From the NCBI RefSeq assembly GCF_000011305.1, contig NC_004369.1, forward strand, positions 1,674,001 to 1,738,000: 64,000 nucleotides of DNA. The letters run 5' to 3'. The notes beneath the pieces were generated by a model that worked only from the letters and a program-made list of their open reading frames with translations, made no database searches and had not been told where the DNA came from. Made by a program: the position numbers and the translations under genes. Positions 32,165 through 41,045 of the stretch are shown here, piece after piece. Numbering within the stretch: the stretch's first letter is position 1; each line of letters begins with the position of its first letter. Source of the DNA: Corynebacterium efficiens YS-314 (GTDB lineage Bacteria > Actinomycetota > Actinomycetes > Mycobacteriales > Mycobacteriaceae).

Positions 32165-33709
32165 TCACAGTTCCCGCAGTTCGGTCAGGTTCCGGGAGCG
32201 GAGGGCCTCCAGCACCTCATCCGCATTGGTGGCGGTGTCGAGGATGGTGCCCACCTCCGCGCCGGTGAGCCCACCCAGCTCGGTGGTGAGGACCCGGACC
32301 TCGCTGCCTGCCGCGGTGGTGATGATCAGCGATTCCCAGTTCGCCGCGGTGATCGACTCCGGGAAGCGTTCGATCATCCGGCCCCGGAAGAAGGCACGGG
32401 AATCCTCCGGTGGTGTGGCCGCTGCCCGGGCGATCTCCTCGGCGGGGACCAGCTGGTGCATGCGGCCCTTGCGCACCAGGGCGTGGTGGAGGCTGCGCGC
32501 CGGGTCGATGTCGGCATACTGCAGGTCCACGAGCTTGATCTTGGCATCATCGATGGCCAGGCCCCGGCCTAGGAAGGACTGAATCAGTGCCCATTTGGCG
32601 GTCCAGTCCAACAGGTGGGAGGTCTTGAGCGGATCCTCGGCGAGCAGGTCCATGACCTCCTCCCACAGCGCCAACACCCGGGTGTCCACCTCGGAGAGAC
32701 GATCACCCAGGGCGGTGACCACCCGGTCGCGGTAGGCCCCGAGGATCTCGAGGGCGGTGAGGCGGCGGGCGTCGACAAGCTCGAGTTGGTGGGTGAGGGT
32801 GAGGTCGTGGGAGATCGCCGAGACCTCGCGCACGGGTTGCTTCAGCTTCAGGTCGGTGAAGTCGCAGCCGGCCTCGATGGCGTCGAGCACCAGGGAGGTC
32901 ATGCCGAATTTCAGCAGATTGGCGGTCTGGGACATGTTGGCATCACCGATGATGACATGCAGGCGACCCCAGTCCTCGGCGTTGGTGTGCGGCTCATCGC
33001 GGGTGTTGATGATGCCGCGGTTGAGGGTGGTCTCCAGGGAGATCTCCTGCTCGATGTAATCGGCGCGCTGGCTGATCTGGAACCCGGCGCGCTCGCCCTG
33101 CTGGCCGAGCCCGACGCGACCTGCGCCGATGATGACCTGGCGGGTGACGAAGAACGGGATGAGCGCCTGGGCGATGACATCGAAGTCGATGTCCCGGCGG
33201 TAACGGTAGTTCTCGTGTGCGCCGTAGCTGGCCCCCTTGCCGTCGACGTTGTTCTTGTAGATCTTCAACGGCGGGCAGGGATCATGCCCATCGAGCACCG
33301 ACTTACCCTGGCTGGAAAATGCGGCGGTGTCCGCGACGGCCTGCATGAGGATGTGGTCGCCGGCGGCGTCATAGACCATCGCATCCCAGGCATTGGTGAC
33401 CTCAGGTGAGGAGTACTCCGGGTGGGCATGATCGACATAGAAGCGTGCACCGTTGGTGATGAACACGTTGGCCACCCCGATGGCATGCGGATCCACCACG
33501 GGTGCCTGGTGGTAGCGGCGCAGATCGAACCCGCGACTGTCGCGCAGGGGGGATTCCTCCGAGAAGTCCCACCGCACGCGGTGCTCGCCGAATCCGCGCG
33601 CGCTGGCGTAGGACACCACCGCGTGGGTCGAGGTGACGATCGGGCTCACATGGGTATGCCCGGGGGTTGCGATGCCGTATTCGGTCTCTGAACCGATGAA
33701 CCGTTCCAT
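32165..33709 (-). CDS. dop: Depupylase / Pup deamidase Dop
   Basis: A 514-residue paralogue of PafA that removes Pup from substrates. Seen: MERFIGSETEYGIATPG, the FYVDHAHPEYSSPE motif with the active-site Asp about residue 93, YKNNVDGKGASYGAHENY, and the longer N-terminal Dop loop (SYASARGFGEHRVRWDFSEES in two parts) that separates Dop from PafA. Because Pup here already ends in Glu, only depupylation is needed. It lies between arc and pup. A coding GCTTGTCGACG (32767-32777) encodes LVD. Confidence 0.95.
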   Translation of the reverse strand: MERFIGSETEYGIATPGHTHVSPIVTSTHAVVSYASARGFGEHRVRWDFSEESPLRDSRGFDLRRYHQAPVVDPHAIGVANVFITNGARFYVDHAHPEYSSPEVTNAWDAMVYDAAGDHILMQAVADTAAFSSQGKSVLDGHDPCPPLKIYKNNVDGKGASYGAHENYRYRRDIDFDVIAQALIPFFVTRQVIIGAGRVGLGQQGERAGFQISQRADYIEQEISLETTLNRGIINTRDEPHTNAEDWGRLHVIIGDANMSQTANLLKFGMTSLVLDAIEAGCDFTDLKLKQPVREVSAISHDLTLTHQLELVDARRLTALEILGAYRDRVVTALGDRLSEVDTRVLALWEEVMDLLAEDPLKTSHLLDWTAKWALIQSFLGRGLAIDDAKIKLVDLQYADIDPARSLHHALVRKGRMHQLVPAEEIARAAATPPEDSRAFFRGRMIERFPESITAANWESLIITTAAGSEVRVLTTELGGLTGAEVGTILDTATNADEVLEALRSRNLTELREL

Positions 33710-33761
33710 GGGTGACAGCTTAACGGGGCGGGCGGGGGCGTGTGATCAGGGCTTGGCGCTC

Positions 33762-33964
33762 ACAGGCCAACAGATGAGAGTGATGTCTGGGTTAACGGGG
33801 CTGAAAACCGCGCAGTTGTTGTGGTGGGAGCAGATCCCGCCCACACCAGGTCACCCACACAGGCTCATGCAGGCCCCCGCGCGTACAGGCCAACAACTAA
33901 GAGCGATGTCTGGGTTAACACCCCCCAAAACCCCACAGCTGTTGTCCTGGGAGCGGATCCTGCC
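33762..33964. repeat. Two ~81-bp imperfect direct repeats between arc and dop
   Basis: Copy A (33762-33842) and copy B (33885-33964), offset by 123 bp. Shared blocks include ACAGGCCAACA, GATGTCTGGGTTAAC, CAG-TGTTG and GGGAGC-GATCC-GCCC. Within each, CCAACA near the start can pair with TGTTG further on. They occupy most of the 275-bp arc-dop gap, which has no gene. Confidence 0.65.
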
Positions 33965-33984
33965 CCAGGGGCAGCCCCAGCCCC

Positions 33985-35556
33985 CTAGACCACCTCGACC
34001 TCAGCGACCCGCTTGCCCTGGCGTCCGATGATCCGGGTCCATTCATCGGGGTTGGAGGTGTTGGGCAGGTCCTCGCTCTGCTGGTTCTCCTGGTCGATGG
34101 CGTGGATGAGGTGCTCGGCGCTCAGGCCGGTGGTGCGGCCGTCGATGTGGTCCTTGATGGCGCTCTTCTTGGCCCGGTCGACGATGTTGGCGATCATCGC
34201 GCCGGAGACGAAGTCGTGGTAGTTGAGGGTTTCCACGGTGCCGTCGATGAGCGTGAGGCGCACGTAGGGCCGTGGGGTGAACAGGTGGTCCACGGCGGTG
34301 TCGATGAGCTCGTCCACGGGGGCGGCCAGCGGGATGGCGTCGGTGATGTAGCGGGCGAAGATGTCGCGGGCACCACTGCGGTTGGGGCGCTGGACACGGA
34401 TCTTGATGTCGAGGCGTCCCGGGCGCAGGATGGCCGGGTCTATGAGTTCCTCACGGTTGGTCGCGCCGATGACGATGACATTGGACAGGTCCTCCACGCC
34501 GTCGAGTTCAGCGAGCAGCTGCGGGACCACGGTGGTTTCCATATCCGAGCTGATGCCGGAGCCACGGGTGCGGAAGATGGATTCCATCTCGTCGAAGAAG
34601 ATGATCACGGGGCGGCCGTCACCGGCGAGCTCGCGGGCGCGTTCGAAGATGACACGGATCTGGCGTTCGGTCTCACCGACGTACTTGTTGAGCAGCTCCG
34701 GGCCCTTGACGTTGATGAAGTAGGAGGTACCGGCATCACCGATGCGCTGGGACAGGGAGTTGGCCACCGCTTTGGCGATGAGCGTCTTGCCGCATCCGGG
34801 AGGTCCGTACAGCAGCACGCCCTTGGGTGGGTGCAGCTTATAGGAGCGGTACATCTCCGGGTGCAGGAAGGGCAGTTCGACGGCGTCCTGGATCAGCTCG
34901 ATCTGATCGTCCAGGCCACCGATATCGACGTAGGAGACATCGGGGGCCTCCTCCAGGGCGAGTTTGGAGATCTCGGTCTTGGGGATGTTCTCGAACGCGT
35001 ACCCGGCGCGGCGGTCCACCAGGAGGGTGTCGCCGGGGCGGGGCAGTTTGCGGGTGCGGTCCATCAGGGGGCCTGCGAGTTTGACCACGCGTTCCTCACC
35101 GGAGCGGTCCGAGATCAGGGCACGGTCGCGGCCGATCATCTCCATGAGGGTGGCCAGATCACCGGTCTGCTCGAAGTCGCAGGCCTCGAGGATCTGGTTG
35201 CCCTCGCCGAGGCGTACCTGGACCCCGGGCATGAGGTCACCGGCGCACAGCATGGGTGACATGGCTACCCGCATGCGTCGTCCACCGGCGAAGATCTCGG
35301 CGTTGGTTCCGTCCTTGGACATCTCCAGGAAGGTGCCGTACAGCGAGGGTGGCTGTGCCATGTCCTCGAGCTGCTGGTACATCATGGACAGCTTGTCGCG
35401 GGAGGATTTGAGCATCTCCGCCAGTTTGGTGTTGCGGGCGCTCAAATCCTGGTTGGTGCGCTGGAGGGAGCGCACGTTGTCGGCGAGTCTGGTCATCTCC
35501 TCCCGGTTGAAATCGGAGAAGGAGTTGTGTGCAGCGGGGTCTGTCGATGAGGCCAT
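33985..35556 (-). CDS. arc: AAA+ ATPase ARC (Mpa homologue)
   Basis: A 523-residue hexameric unfoldase that recognises Pup through its coiled coil. Seen: N-terminal coiled coil (about residues 19-66), tandem OB domains (about 80-200), and an AAA domain with Walker A GPPGCGKT (251-258), FFDEMES Walker B and [12 protein letters not shown]. The C-terminus ends AEVEVV, not the GQYL tail by which mycobacterial Mpa docks onto the 20S proteasome, which matches the absence of prcBA. ATG 35556 fits the family N-terminus. trmI lies 50 bp upstream and may share its promoter. Confidence 0.94.
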   Translation of the reverse strand: MASSTDPAAHNSFSDFNREEMTRLADNVRSLQRTNQDLSARNTKLAEMLKSSRDKLSMMYQQLEDMAQPPSLYGTFLEMSKDGTNAEIFAGGRRMRVAMSPMLCAGDLMPGVQVRLGEGNQILEACDFEQTGDLATLMEMIGRDRALISDRSGEERVVKLAGPLMDRTRKLPRPGDTLLVDRRAGYAFENIPKTEISKLALEEAPDVSYVDIGGLDDQIELIQDAVELPFLHPEMYRSYKLHPPKGVLLYGPPGCGKTLIAKAVANSLSQRIGDAGTSYFINVKGPELLNKYVGETERQIRVIFERARELAGDGRPVIIFFDEMESIFRTRGSGISSDMETTVVPQLLAELDGVEDLSNVIVIGATNREELIDPAILRPGRLDIKIRVQRPNRSGARDIFARYITDAIPLAAPVDELIDTAVDHLFTPRPYVRLTLIDGTVETLNYHDFVSGAMIANIVDRAKKSAIKDHIDGRTTGLSAEHLIHAIDQENQQSEDLPNTSNPDEWTRIIGRQGKRVAEVEVV

Positions 35557-35604
35557 GTCCCCCACTGTAGTCCCCGGGTTTCGGGGACTTCGGCGTTTAC
35601 CGGT

Positions 35605-35615
35605 GCTTATCGACG
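35605..35615 (+). repeat. GCTTATCGACG overlapping the trmI stop codon
   Basis: Read leftward this is CGT-CGA-TAA-GC: the last two Arg codons and stop of trmI. The CfaS-like gene ends with the same sequence at 2124-2134 on the other strand. Confidence 0.6.
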
Positions 35616-36443
35616 CGCGCGTCGCTGGGGGCGCGGTGGGGTGACGCCGTCGGCCAGGCGTCGGGCCATGACCAGGAAGGCGGTGTGGGCGTTCATACGG
35701 TGTTCCGGGCGGGTGGCCAGTCCCTCGACCTTCCAGTCGCGGATGAGGGATTCCCAGGCGCGGGGTTCGGTGAAGCACTGCAGTTCACGCAGGCCCTCCA
35801 TGACCTTCATCAGCTGGGGCACGGTGGCCACGTAGGTCATGAACACACCACCCGGGATGAGGAGGTTCTTGGACACCTCGAGGCATTCCCAGGGCTCCAG
35901 CATGTCCAGGACGATGCGGTCGACGGGGCCGCCGAGGTCCTCGACGGTGGCGTCCTTGAGATCACCCAGTCGGGGGTCCCAGGTGGCGGGGCGCTGCCCG
36001 AAGTACTCCTCGACGTTGTTGACGGCGAATTCGAGGTGATCCTCGCGGATCTCATAGGAGATCAACTTGCCCTCATGCCCGATGGCGCGCAGCAGGGCCA
36101 TGGACAGAGCACCGGAACCTGCTCCGGCCTCCAGAACGCGGGCGCCGGGGAAGATATCACCCTCCACCAGGATCTGGGCAGAGTCCTTGGGGTAGATCAC
36201 CGCGGCACCGCGCGGCATGGACAGCACGTGGTCGACCATGAGGTGGCGGAAGCACAGGAAGTCCGAGCCCATGGTGGACTGGACGACGGTGCCCTCGTCA
36301 GCACCGATGATCTCGTCGTGGGGGATCTGCCCGCGGTGAGTGTGGTAGCTGCTTCCCGGTTCCAGGATGATGGTGAAGTGACGACGCTTGGCGTCGGTCA
36401 GCTGAACACGGTCGCCTGCTTGGAACGGACCGGAGTAGGGCAT
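35607..36443 (-). CDS. trmI: tRNA (adenine-58-N1) methyltransferase TrmI
   Basis: A 278-residue SAM-dependent enzyme that makes m1A58 in the T-loop of tRNAs. Seen: N-terminal domain ([21 protein letters not shown]), the YPKDSAQI motif, SAM motif [16 protein letters not shown], and DMLEPWE as the catalytic-loop segment. ATG 36443 is chosen because GAGGG lies 7 bp upstream; a GTG 12 bases earlier is an alternative. Linked to arc in actinobacteria generally. Confidence 0.92.
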   Translation of the reverse strand: MPYSGPFQAGDRVQLTDAKRRHFTIILEPGSSYHTHRGQIPHDEIIGADEGTVVQSTMGSDFLCFRHLMVDHVLSMPRGAAVIYPKDSAQILVEGDIFPGARVLEAGAGSGALSMALLRAIGHEGKLISYEIREDHLEFAVNNVEEYFGQRPATWDPRLGDLKDATVEDLGGPVDRIVLDMLEPWECLEVSKNLLIPGGVFMTYVATVPQLMKVMEGLRELQCFTEPRAWESLIRDWKVEGLATRPEHRMNAHTAFLVMARRLADGVTPPRPQRRARR

Positions 36444-36497
36444 GCGGGCCCTCACTTTCTTGAAAAACGTGCGTGGAACAACAGGGGTGAATCGGCG

Positions 36498-37760
36498 TTA
36501 ATGTACCAGATAGGCCTCCAGTGCCTGTTCAAACCATCCCAGATCCTTCACCCCGGCCATCTCCCGGGCCGAGTGCATCGACAGCAGAGGGATGCCGACA
36601 TCCACCGATGGGATGCCCAGGCGGGTGGCGCTGATGGGGCCGATGGTGGAACCACAGGGCACGTTGTTGCGGCTGGCGAACACCTGGTGTGGGACCCCTG
36701 CGGCCTGGCAGGCTCGTATCCACATACCCGAAGTCACGGCGTCGGAGGTGTAGCGCTGGTTGGCGTTGACCTTGAGCACCGGTCCGCCGCCGATGACGGG
36801 GTGGTTGACAGGGTCGTGTTTGCCGGCGTGGTTCGGGTGGATGGAATGCGCGGCATCCGCAGACACCATGGTGGACCGGGTGAACATGCGGCGACGCTGA
36901 TCCTCATCGGCGCCCAGGGCGTGGGCGGTGCGGTGCAGGACATCCTCCAGCAGTGGACCACCCGCCCCGGTGGTGGAGTTGGAACCGACCTCCTCATGGT
37001 CGAAGGCAGCGAGGATGAGGATGTCATCGCCGGTGTCCTCTGACTGCGCCGCGGCGATGAGTGCGGTCATCGACGGCTGCACCGAGGACAGATTGTCCAG
37101 GCGGCCCGCGGCGATGAAGTCCCCATGCGCCCCGAAGATCTCCGGGGCCTGCGTGTCCACGGTGATCAGATCATGGGCGATGATGTCCTTCGGATCCACC
37201 CCGGCGGACTCGGCGAGCACATCCGCCACCGACAGCTCCGGGTCCCCCACCGCGAGCACCGGCTGGAGGTGCTCCTGCGGGTCGAGGGTGAGATTGGAGT
37301 TGACGGTGCGGTCGAGGTGGATGGCCACATGCGGGATCCGCATGATGGGGCCGGTGTTGAGGAGTTTGATGGACCCGTCGCAAAGCGCGACCCGGCCGGC
37401 CAGGGACAGCTCCCGGTCGAGCCAGGAGGCGTAGATGGGGCCGCCGTAGACCTCGACCGCGGCCTGCTGCCAGCCGTGGGAATGCAGATCAGCGCGCGGC
37501 TTGAGCTTGAAGCCGGGTGAGTCGGTGTGGGATCCGATGATGCGGAAACCGGAGTCCGGGGAGGCGTTCTCCGGAACCCACCAGGCCACCACCGCACCAC
37601 CGCGCACCAGGACATGCCCGCCCGGGGTGGCATCCCAGGCCTCGGTTTCGTCCTGAGGGACAAACCCCTCATGGATCAGGCGGCGCGCCACCGTCTCGGC
37701 GGCGTGGTAGGAACTGGGGCTCAGCGCCAGGAAACTCAGAAAATCATCAGTGACATGCAT
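36498..37760 (-). CDS. apeB: M18-family aspartyl aminopeptidase
   Basis: A 420-residue zinc aminopeptidase, dodecameric in the family, that removes N-terminal acidic residues. Seen: metal ligands in IIGSHTDSPGF, AAGRLDN, FDHEEVGS, SADAAHSIHPN and the C-terminal LSMHSARE, plus the active-site GSTIGPI loop. Named apeB or pepC in related genomes. Its start lies 79 bp from the divergent RecB-like gene. trmI starts 54 bp after its stop. Confidence 0.9.
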   Translation of the reverse strand: MHVTDDFLSFLALSPSSYHAAETVARRLIHEGFVPQDETEAWDATPGGHVLVRGGAVVAWWVPENASPDSGFRIIGSHTDSPGFKLKPRADLHSHGWQQAAVEVYGGPIYASWLDRELSLAGRVALCDGSIKLLNTGPIMRIPHVAIHLDRTVNSNLTLDPQEHLQPVLAVGDPELSVADVLAESAGVDPKDIIAHDLITVDTQAPEIFGAHGDFIAAGRLDNLSSVQPSMTALIAAAQSEDTGDDILILAAFDHEEVGSNSTTGAGGPLLEDVLHRTAHALGADEDQRRRMFTRSTMVSADAAHSIHPNHAGKHDPVNHPVIGGGPVLKVNANQRYTSDAVTSGMWIRACQAAGVPHQVFASRNNVPCGSTIGPISATRLGIPSVDVGIPLLSMHSAREMAGVKDLGWFEQALEAYLVH

Positions 37761-37839
37761 GGATCCAGGCTAACCAATCAGGTCGCATCACCGCAGGATG
37801 ATGCTGGTGTCCACATGAACCACTAAGGTGTCAGTCATC

Positions 37840-38703
37840 ATGACCAGCACTGACAACGTTGTAGACACCACCGCACCCGCTCCTGACCGCAAGCCCCGCC
37901 CCCTGGCGCTGTCCCCCTCGCGCGCCGGGGACTACCAGCAGTGCCCGCTGCTCTACCGCCTGCGGGCCATCGACCGGCTGCCGGAACCCAAGACCGTCGC
38001 CCAGGTCAAGGGCACCCTCGTGCACGCGGTGCTGGAGGAGATGCACAGACTCCCCCGCGACCAGCGCGACTACCCGGCGATGGTCAAACGCCTCAAGCCG
38101 CACTGGGCACAGATGTGTGCCGAGGACCCGGACCTGAATGAACTGGTCCCGGGGGATCAGCTCTATGACTTCCTGGTGGAGTGCCGGACCCTGCTGCGTG
38201 GCTATTTCGAGATGGAGAACCCACAGGGTTTCGATGCCTCCGATGTGGAGATGTATGTGGACACCGTGCTGCCCAACGGTGTGCCCGTACGTGGTTTCAT
38301 CGACCGGGTGGATACCGCCCCCACCGGTGAGATCCGGGTGGTCGATTACAAGACCGGCAAGAAACCCAAACCGCAGTGGAGCCAGCAGGCACAGTTCCAG
38401 ATGCTGTTCTACGCCTTGGTGTACTGGCGTCTGTTCGATCAGATCCCGGCGCAGCTGCGACTGATGTACCTCAAGGTCAATGACTCGATGTTTCTGACCC
38501 CCTCACGCGAGCAGCTCGAGTATTTCGAACGTGATCTCGGCGATCTGTGGGCGAGGATCGAGATGGACGGCAGGGCGGGGAAGTTCCGCACCAAGACCTC
38601 CAAGCTGTGTGGCTGGTGCCCCCACCAGTCCCTGTGCCCGGAATTCGGTGGCACACCCCCGGAATACCCGGGGTGGCCGGGCAGTACGGCAGATACGCCC
38701 TAG
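37840..38703 (+). CDS. RecB-family exonuclease (PD-(D/E)XK, Cas4-like fold)
   Basis: A 287-residue single-domain nuclease. Seen: SRAGDYQQCPLLYRL with the first cluster cysteine, KGTLVHAVLE (His), the catalytic GFIDRVD and VVDYKTGKKP (D...E/D-x-K), and three C-terminal cysteines in LCGWCPHQSLCPEF that, with the first, would hold a 4Fe-4S cluster as in Cas4/AddB. Found across actinobacteria outside CRISPR loci; likely DNA repair. ATG 37840 is preferred over GTG 37828 because an AAGG lies 11 bp upstream. No helicase partner is adjacent. Confidence 0.88.
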   Translation: MTSTDNVVDTTAPAPDRKPRPLALSPSRAGDYQQCPLLYRLRAIDRLPEPKTVAQVKGTLVHAVLEEMHRLPRDQRDYPAMVKRLKPHWAQMCAEDPDLNELVPGDQLYDFLVECRTLLRGYFEMENPQGFDASDVEMYVDTVLPNGVPVRGFIDRVDTAPTGEIRVVDYKTGKKPKPQWSQQAQFQMLFYALVYWRLFDQIPAQLRLMYLKVNDSMFLTPSREQLEYFERDLGDLWARIEMDGRAGKFRTKTSKLCGWCPHQSLCPEFGGTPPEYPGWPGSTADTP

Positions 38704-38792
38704 GCCGCGCCGGGTGGTCATTCCAAAGGATGATCTTCGGGCGCGGGCAGCGGTGACATGGGGCGATGCAGGCGGATGCCGGGCAGTCCAGG

Positions 38793-38823
38793 TTGCACAG
38801 CTTTATTTAGACAATATTATAAT
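38793..38823 (+). promoter_or_regulatory. Promoter of the HigA-like gene
   Basis: TTGCAC (38793-38798) and TATAAT (38818-38823), 19-bp spacer, in a sharply A+T-rich tract. GTTAGC..GTTTAAC just downstream is a candidate autoregulatory operator. Confidence 0.5.
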
Positions 38824-38900
38824 AGTTAGCTGTTTAACTTAGTTTGTCCTATCAGTTACCCGGTGTTCCCGGCACCGCCCATTTTGTCCCGAAAGGAGTG

Positions 38901-39164
38901 TTGACGATCTCACACCCAACCCGGATGCCGCAACACCCTGGTGAGGTTCTCCAGGAACGGTTCCTCACACCCCGTGGAATCAGCCATTATGACCTGGCCA
39001 AGAGTCTGCACGTCACCGAGGCCACGATCTCCAACCTGGTCAACCGTCGCAGCACCCTCACCATGGGTCTGGCGATGCGCCTGTCGCGGGCCTTCCCGCT
39101 CAGCGCCCAGGAGTGGATCGCCCTCCAGCGCGCCTTCGATCAGGCCAAGCGCCAGCCGGCCTAG
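38901..39164 (+). CDS. HigA/VapI-like XRE regulator, orphan antitoxin type
   Basis: An 87-residue helix-turn-helix protein of the HigA family: HPGEVLQERFLTPRGIS, then the HTH YDLAKSLHVTEATISNLVNRRSTLTM and AQEWIALQRAFD (read with gaps). HigA normally follows a HigB toxin gene; the 140 bp upstream hold only a promoter and the downstream gene is an MFS transporter, so no toxin is present. The start is TTG 38901, with GAAAGGAG at 38891-38898 just before it; ATG 38925 is too far from that site. A strong terminator follows. Confidence 0.8.
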   Translation: MTISHPTRMPQHPGEVLQERFLTPRGISHYDLAKSLHVTEATISNLVNRRSTLTMGLAMRLSRAFPLSAQEWIALQRAFDQAKRQPA

Positions 39165-39178
39165 AGCTCCCCACCGTC

Positions 39179-39210
39179 ACCGTGTCCCCCGCTGGGGACA
39201 CGGTTTTTTT
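39179..39210 (+). terminator. Rho-independent terminator of the HigA-like gene
   Basis: ACCGTGTCCCC / GGGGACACGGT, 11-bp stem, 4-nt loop, followed by seven T. Confidence 0.92.
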
Positions 39211-39218
39211 CTGCCCGG

Positions 39219-40415
39219 TTACCGGCGCGCCCACAACCGGATGGCCAGGTAGTAGCAGCCCGCCACCACCACACCGCCGGACAGGATGAGATAGAGGGTG
39301 CCATAACCCACCCAGCCGAGGACCACGCCGAGCAGGATCGGCCCGAGACCGAATCCGAGGTCGACGAACAGGAACAGGGTGGACAGCGCGGTACCCAGCT
39401 GATGCGGGGCCACAGCCCGCACCGACATCGCCTGGGCGGCCGGCATGAGGGTGCCGTACCCCAGCCCGGTGCACACACCCGCCAGGATCACCAGCCAGTC
39501 CGTCTCAGCCACGGCGAGGATGACCAGTGCCACGGCCATCCAGATCAGACCGAAGACCACCACCGGGGTCGGCCCGTGCCGGTCCTGGATCCTGCCCAGG
39601 AAGGGGCGGGTGAGCAGCATCGCCGCCGCGTAGGCGATGAAGAAGAAGGCCGCACCGGTGATCAGTCCCCGCTCCTCGGCATAGGGATTGATATAGGTGA
39701 GCACACCGGCATAACACAGGGCGATGATCAGCATGAACATTGCAATCGGGAACACCGCCGGGTGCGCCACGGTTTTCAGGCTCCACCTGATGGAGGTGTT
39801 GCCACCGTCACCTGCGGGGTCCCTGAGGAAGAGTGCCACCAGGAGGGACACCACCGAGGTGGCGAGGGCAACCCAGAAGAGCACGTCGTAGTTGTAGGCG
39901 TCGACAAGCAGCAGTGCCAGCGCCGGCCCGACGGCGGCGGCGAGCGTGGTGGTCAGGGCGAGGTACCCGGTGCCCTCCGCGCGCCGCACCGCCGGGATGA
40001 CCGACTGGACCAGCGCCATGACCGAGGTGCTGGCCAGGCTGAAGGCCAGGCCGTGCAGCATCCTCACCGCGATGAGGAACACCAGCGAATCAGCCACCAG
40101 GTACAACGAGGAGGCGAGGACGGCCAGGACCGCGGAGATGAGCAGGATCCGGCGGCGTCCGAAACGGTCCACCACGTACCCGGCGAACAGTCGCGCGATG
40201 GTGGCACCGACTACGAAGGAACTGGAGGCGAAGCCACCGGCGAGGTCCGAGGCCGCGAACTCCCTGACGGCATAGAGGGCCATGACCGTGATCAGGTAGT
40301 AGAAGACCAGGAAGAACAGGAAGTTGACCAACCAGCCCAGGGCGAAGGTGGGGGTGAAGAGCCTGGGTTGGGTGGCCGTTTTCCGGCTCGTGACCTCAGT
40401 CGTGGGTGCTGACAA
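39219..40415 (-). CDS. MFS drug/metabolite efflux transporter
   Basis: A 398-residue, 12-helix major facilitator protein. Seen: AGYVVDRFGRRRILL (loop 2-3 motif), RMLHGLAFSLASTSVMALVQS (helix 4), and GLGYGTLMPAAQAMSV in the second half. The TTG at 40415 is chosen because AGGAGA lies six bases upstream; an ATG at 40469 would put a hydrophilic leader ahead of helix 1. Divergent from the MarR gene across a near-perfect palindrome, so MarR probably represses it and a small toxic molecule releases it. Confidence 0.88.
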   Translation of the reverse strand: MSAPTTEVTSRKTATQPRLFTPTFALGWLVNFLFFLVFYYLITVMALYAVREFAASDLAGGFASSSFVVGATIARLFAGYVVDRFGRRRILLISAVLAVLASSLYLVADSLVFLIAVRMLHGLAFSLASTSVMALVQSVIPAVRRAEGTGYLALTTTLAAAVGPALALLLVDAYNYDVLFWVALATSVVSLLVALFLRDPAGDGGNTSIRWSLKTVAHPAVFPIAMFMLIIALCYAGVLTYINPYAEERGLITGAAFFFIAYAAAMLLTRPFLGRIQDRHGPTPVVVFGLIWMAVALVILAVAETDWLVILAGVCTGLGYGTLMPAAQAMSVRAVAPHQLGTALSTLFLFVDLGFGLGPILLGVVLGWVGYGTLYLILSGGVVVAGCYYLAIRLWARR

Positions 40416-40486
40416 GGACGATCTCCTGTTCGCGTGCTGTTGTTCTCGTGCTGTTCCGGGCGGCATCATGCCTGGTGATTAGGGTA

Positions 40487-40512
40487 TTGTATCATGCAAT
40501 TGTATGATACAA
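40487..40512. promoter_or_regulatory. MarR-type operator between MFS and marR
   Basis: A 26-bp palindrome with one mismatched pair: TTGTATCAT on the left, ATGATACAA on the right, centred on CAATTG. It lies 72 bp from the MFS start and 47 bp from the marR start, positioned to control both. Confidence 0.75.
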
Positions 40513-40558
40513 ATTGCATGGCGGTCAGCAGCCCTGCACACCCACGGAAGGATCATTC

Positions 40559-41044
40559 TTGGCGGAGTTCAGCCCGTATTCGAAGCTCTCCTACGAACAC
40601 ATGCTCTCATCGCGCTACGCCCTGTACAACGCCGCACCGCATGGGCGGGACTGGAGTCTCGACCGCAGCGCCACCCTCCTGCTCTCCCGCCTCGACGTGG
40701 AGGGGCCGATGAGCGTGAGCGAGCTTGCCGACGCCCTGGACCTGGACATCTCCACCATCCACCGCCAGGTGGCCGCGGCCATGAAGGCCGGTCTCATCGA
40801 ACGGATCCCCGACCCCGACGGCGGTCAGGCACGCAAACACCGACCCACCCCGGAGGGGCTGGCACGGCTGCGCGAGGAATTCGACAACCGTGACCAGCTG
40901 TCCCGGCAGATCACCGAATCCTGGGACCCGGCGGAGCTGGAGACCTTCCTGACGCTGCTGATCAGATTCAACCAGGACCTGGAAAGCCTCCGGGGCTCCA
41001 CGTGGCCCCGCCCCTACCCCACCGGCCGGGACGAGAGCCACTGA
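40559..41044 (+). CDS. MarR-family regulator
   Basis: A 161-residue winged-helix regulator: MSVSELADALDLDISTIHRQ is the recognition region, followed by the wing IERIPDPDGGQARKHRPT and a C-terminal dimer helix. The start is TTG 40559 with GGAAGGA seven bases upstream; an ATG at 40514 overlaps the operator. It probably represses itself and the divergent MFS gene. It converges on aspA with a single base between the stop codons and no terminator. Confidence 0.87.
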   Translation: MAEFSPYSKLSYEHMLSSRYALYNAAPHGRDWSLDRSATLLLSRLDVEGPMSVSELADALDLDISTIHRQVAAAMKAGLIERIPDPDGGQARKHRPTPEGLARLREEFDNRDQLSRQITESWDPAELETFLTLLIRFNQDLESLRGSTWPRPYPTGRDESH

Positions 41045-41045
41045 C

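Noticed and set aside
33633..34031. Rightward frame across the arc-dop repeats
   Set aside because: It starts inside dop on the opposite strand and is made mostly of the duplicated non-coding element.
37840..38703. Cas4 and a CRISPR locus
   Set aside because: The nuclease has Cas4-like motifs, but no other cas gene or repeat array lies nearby, and this stand-alone form is common in actinobacteria.
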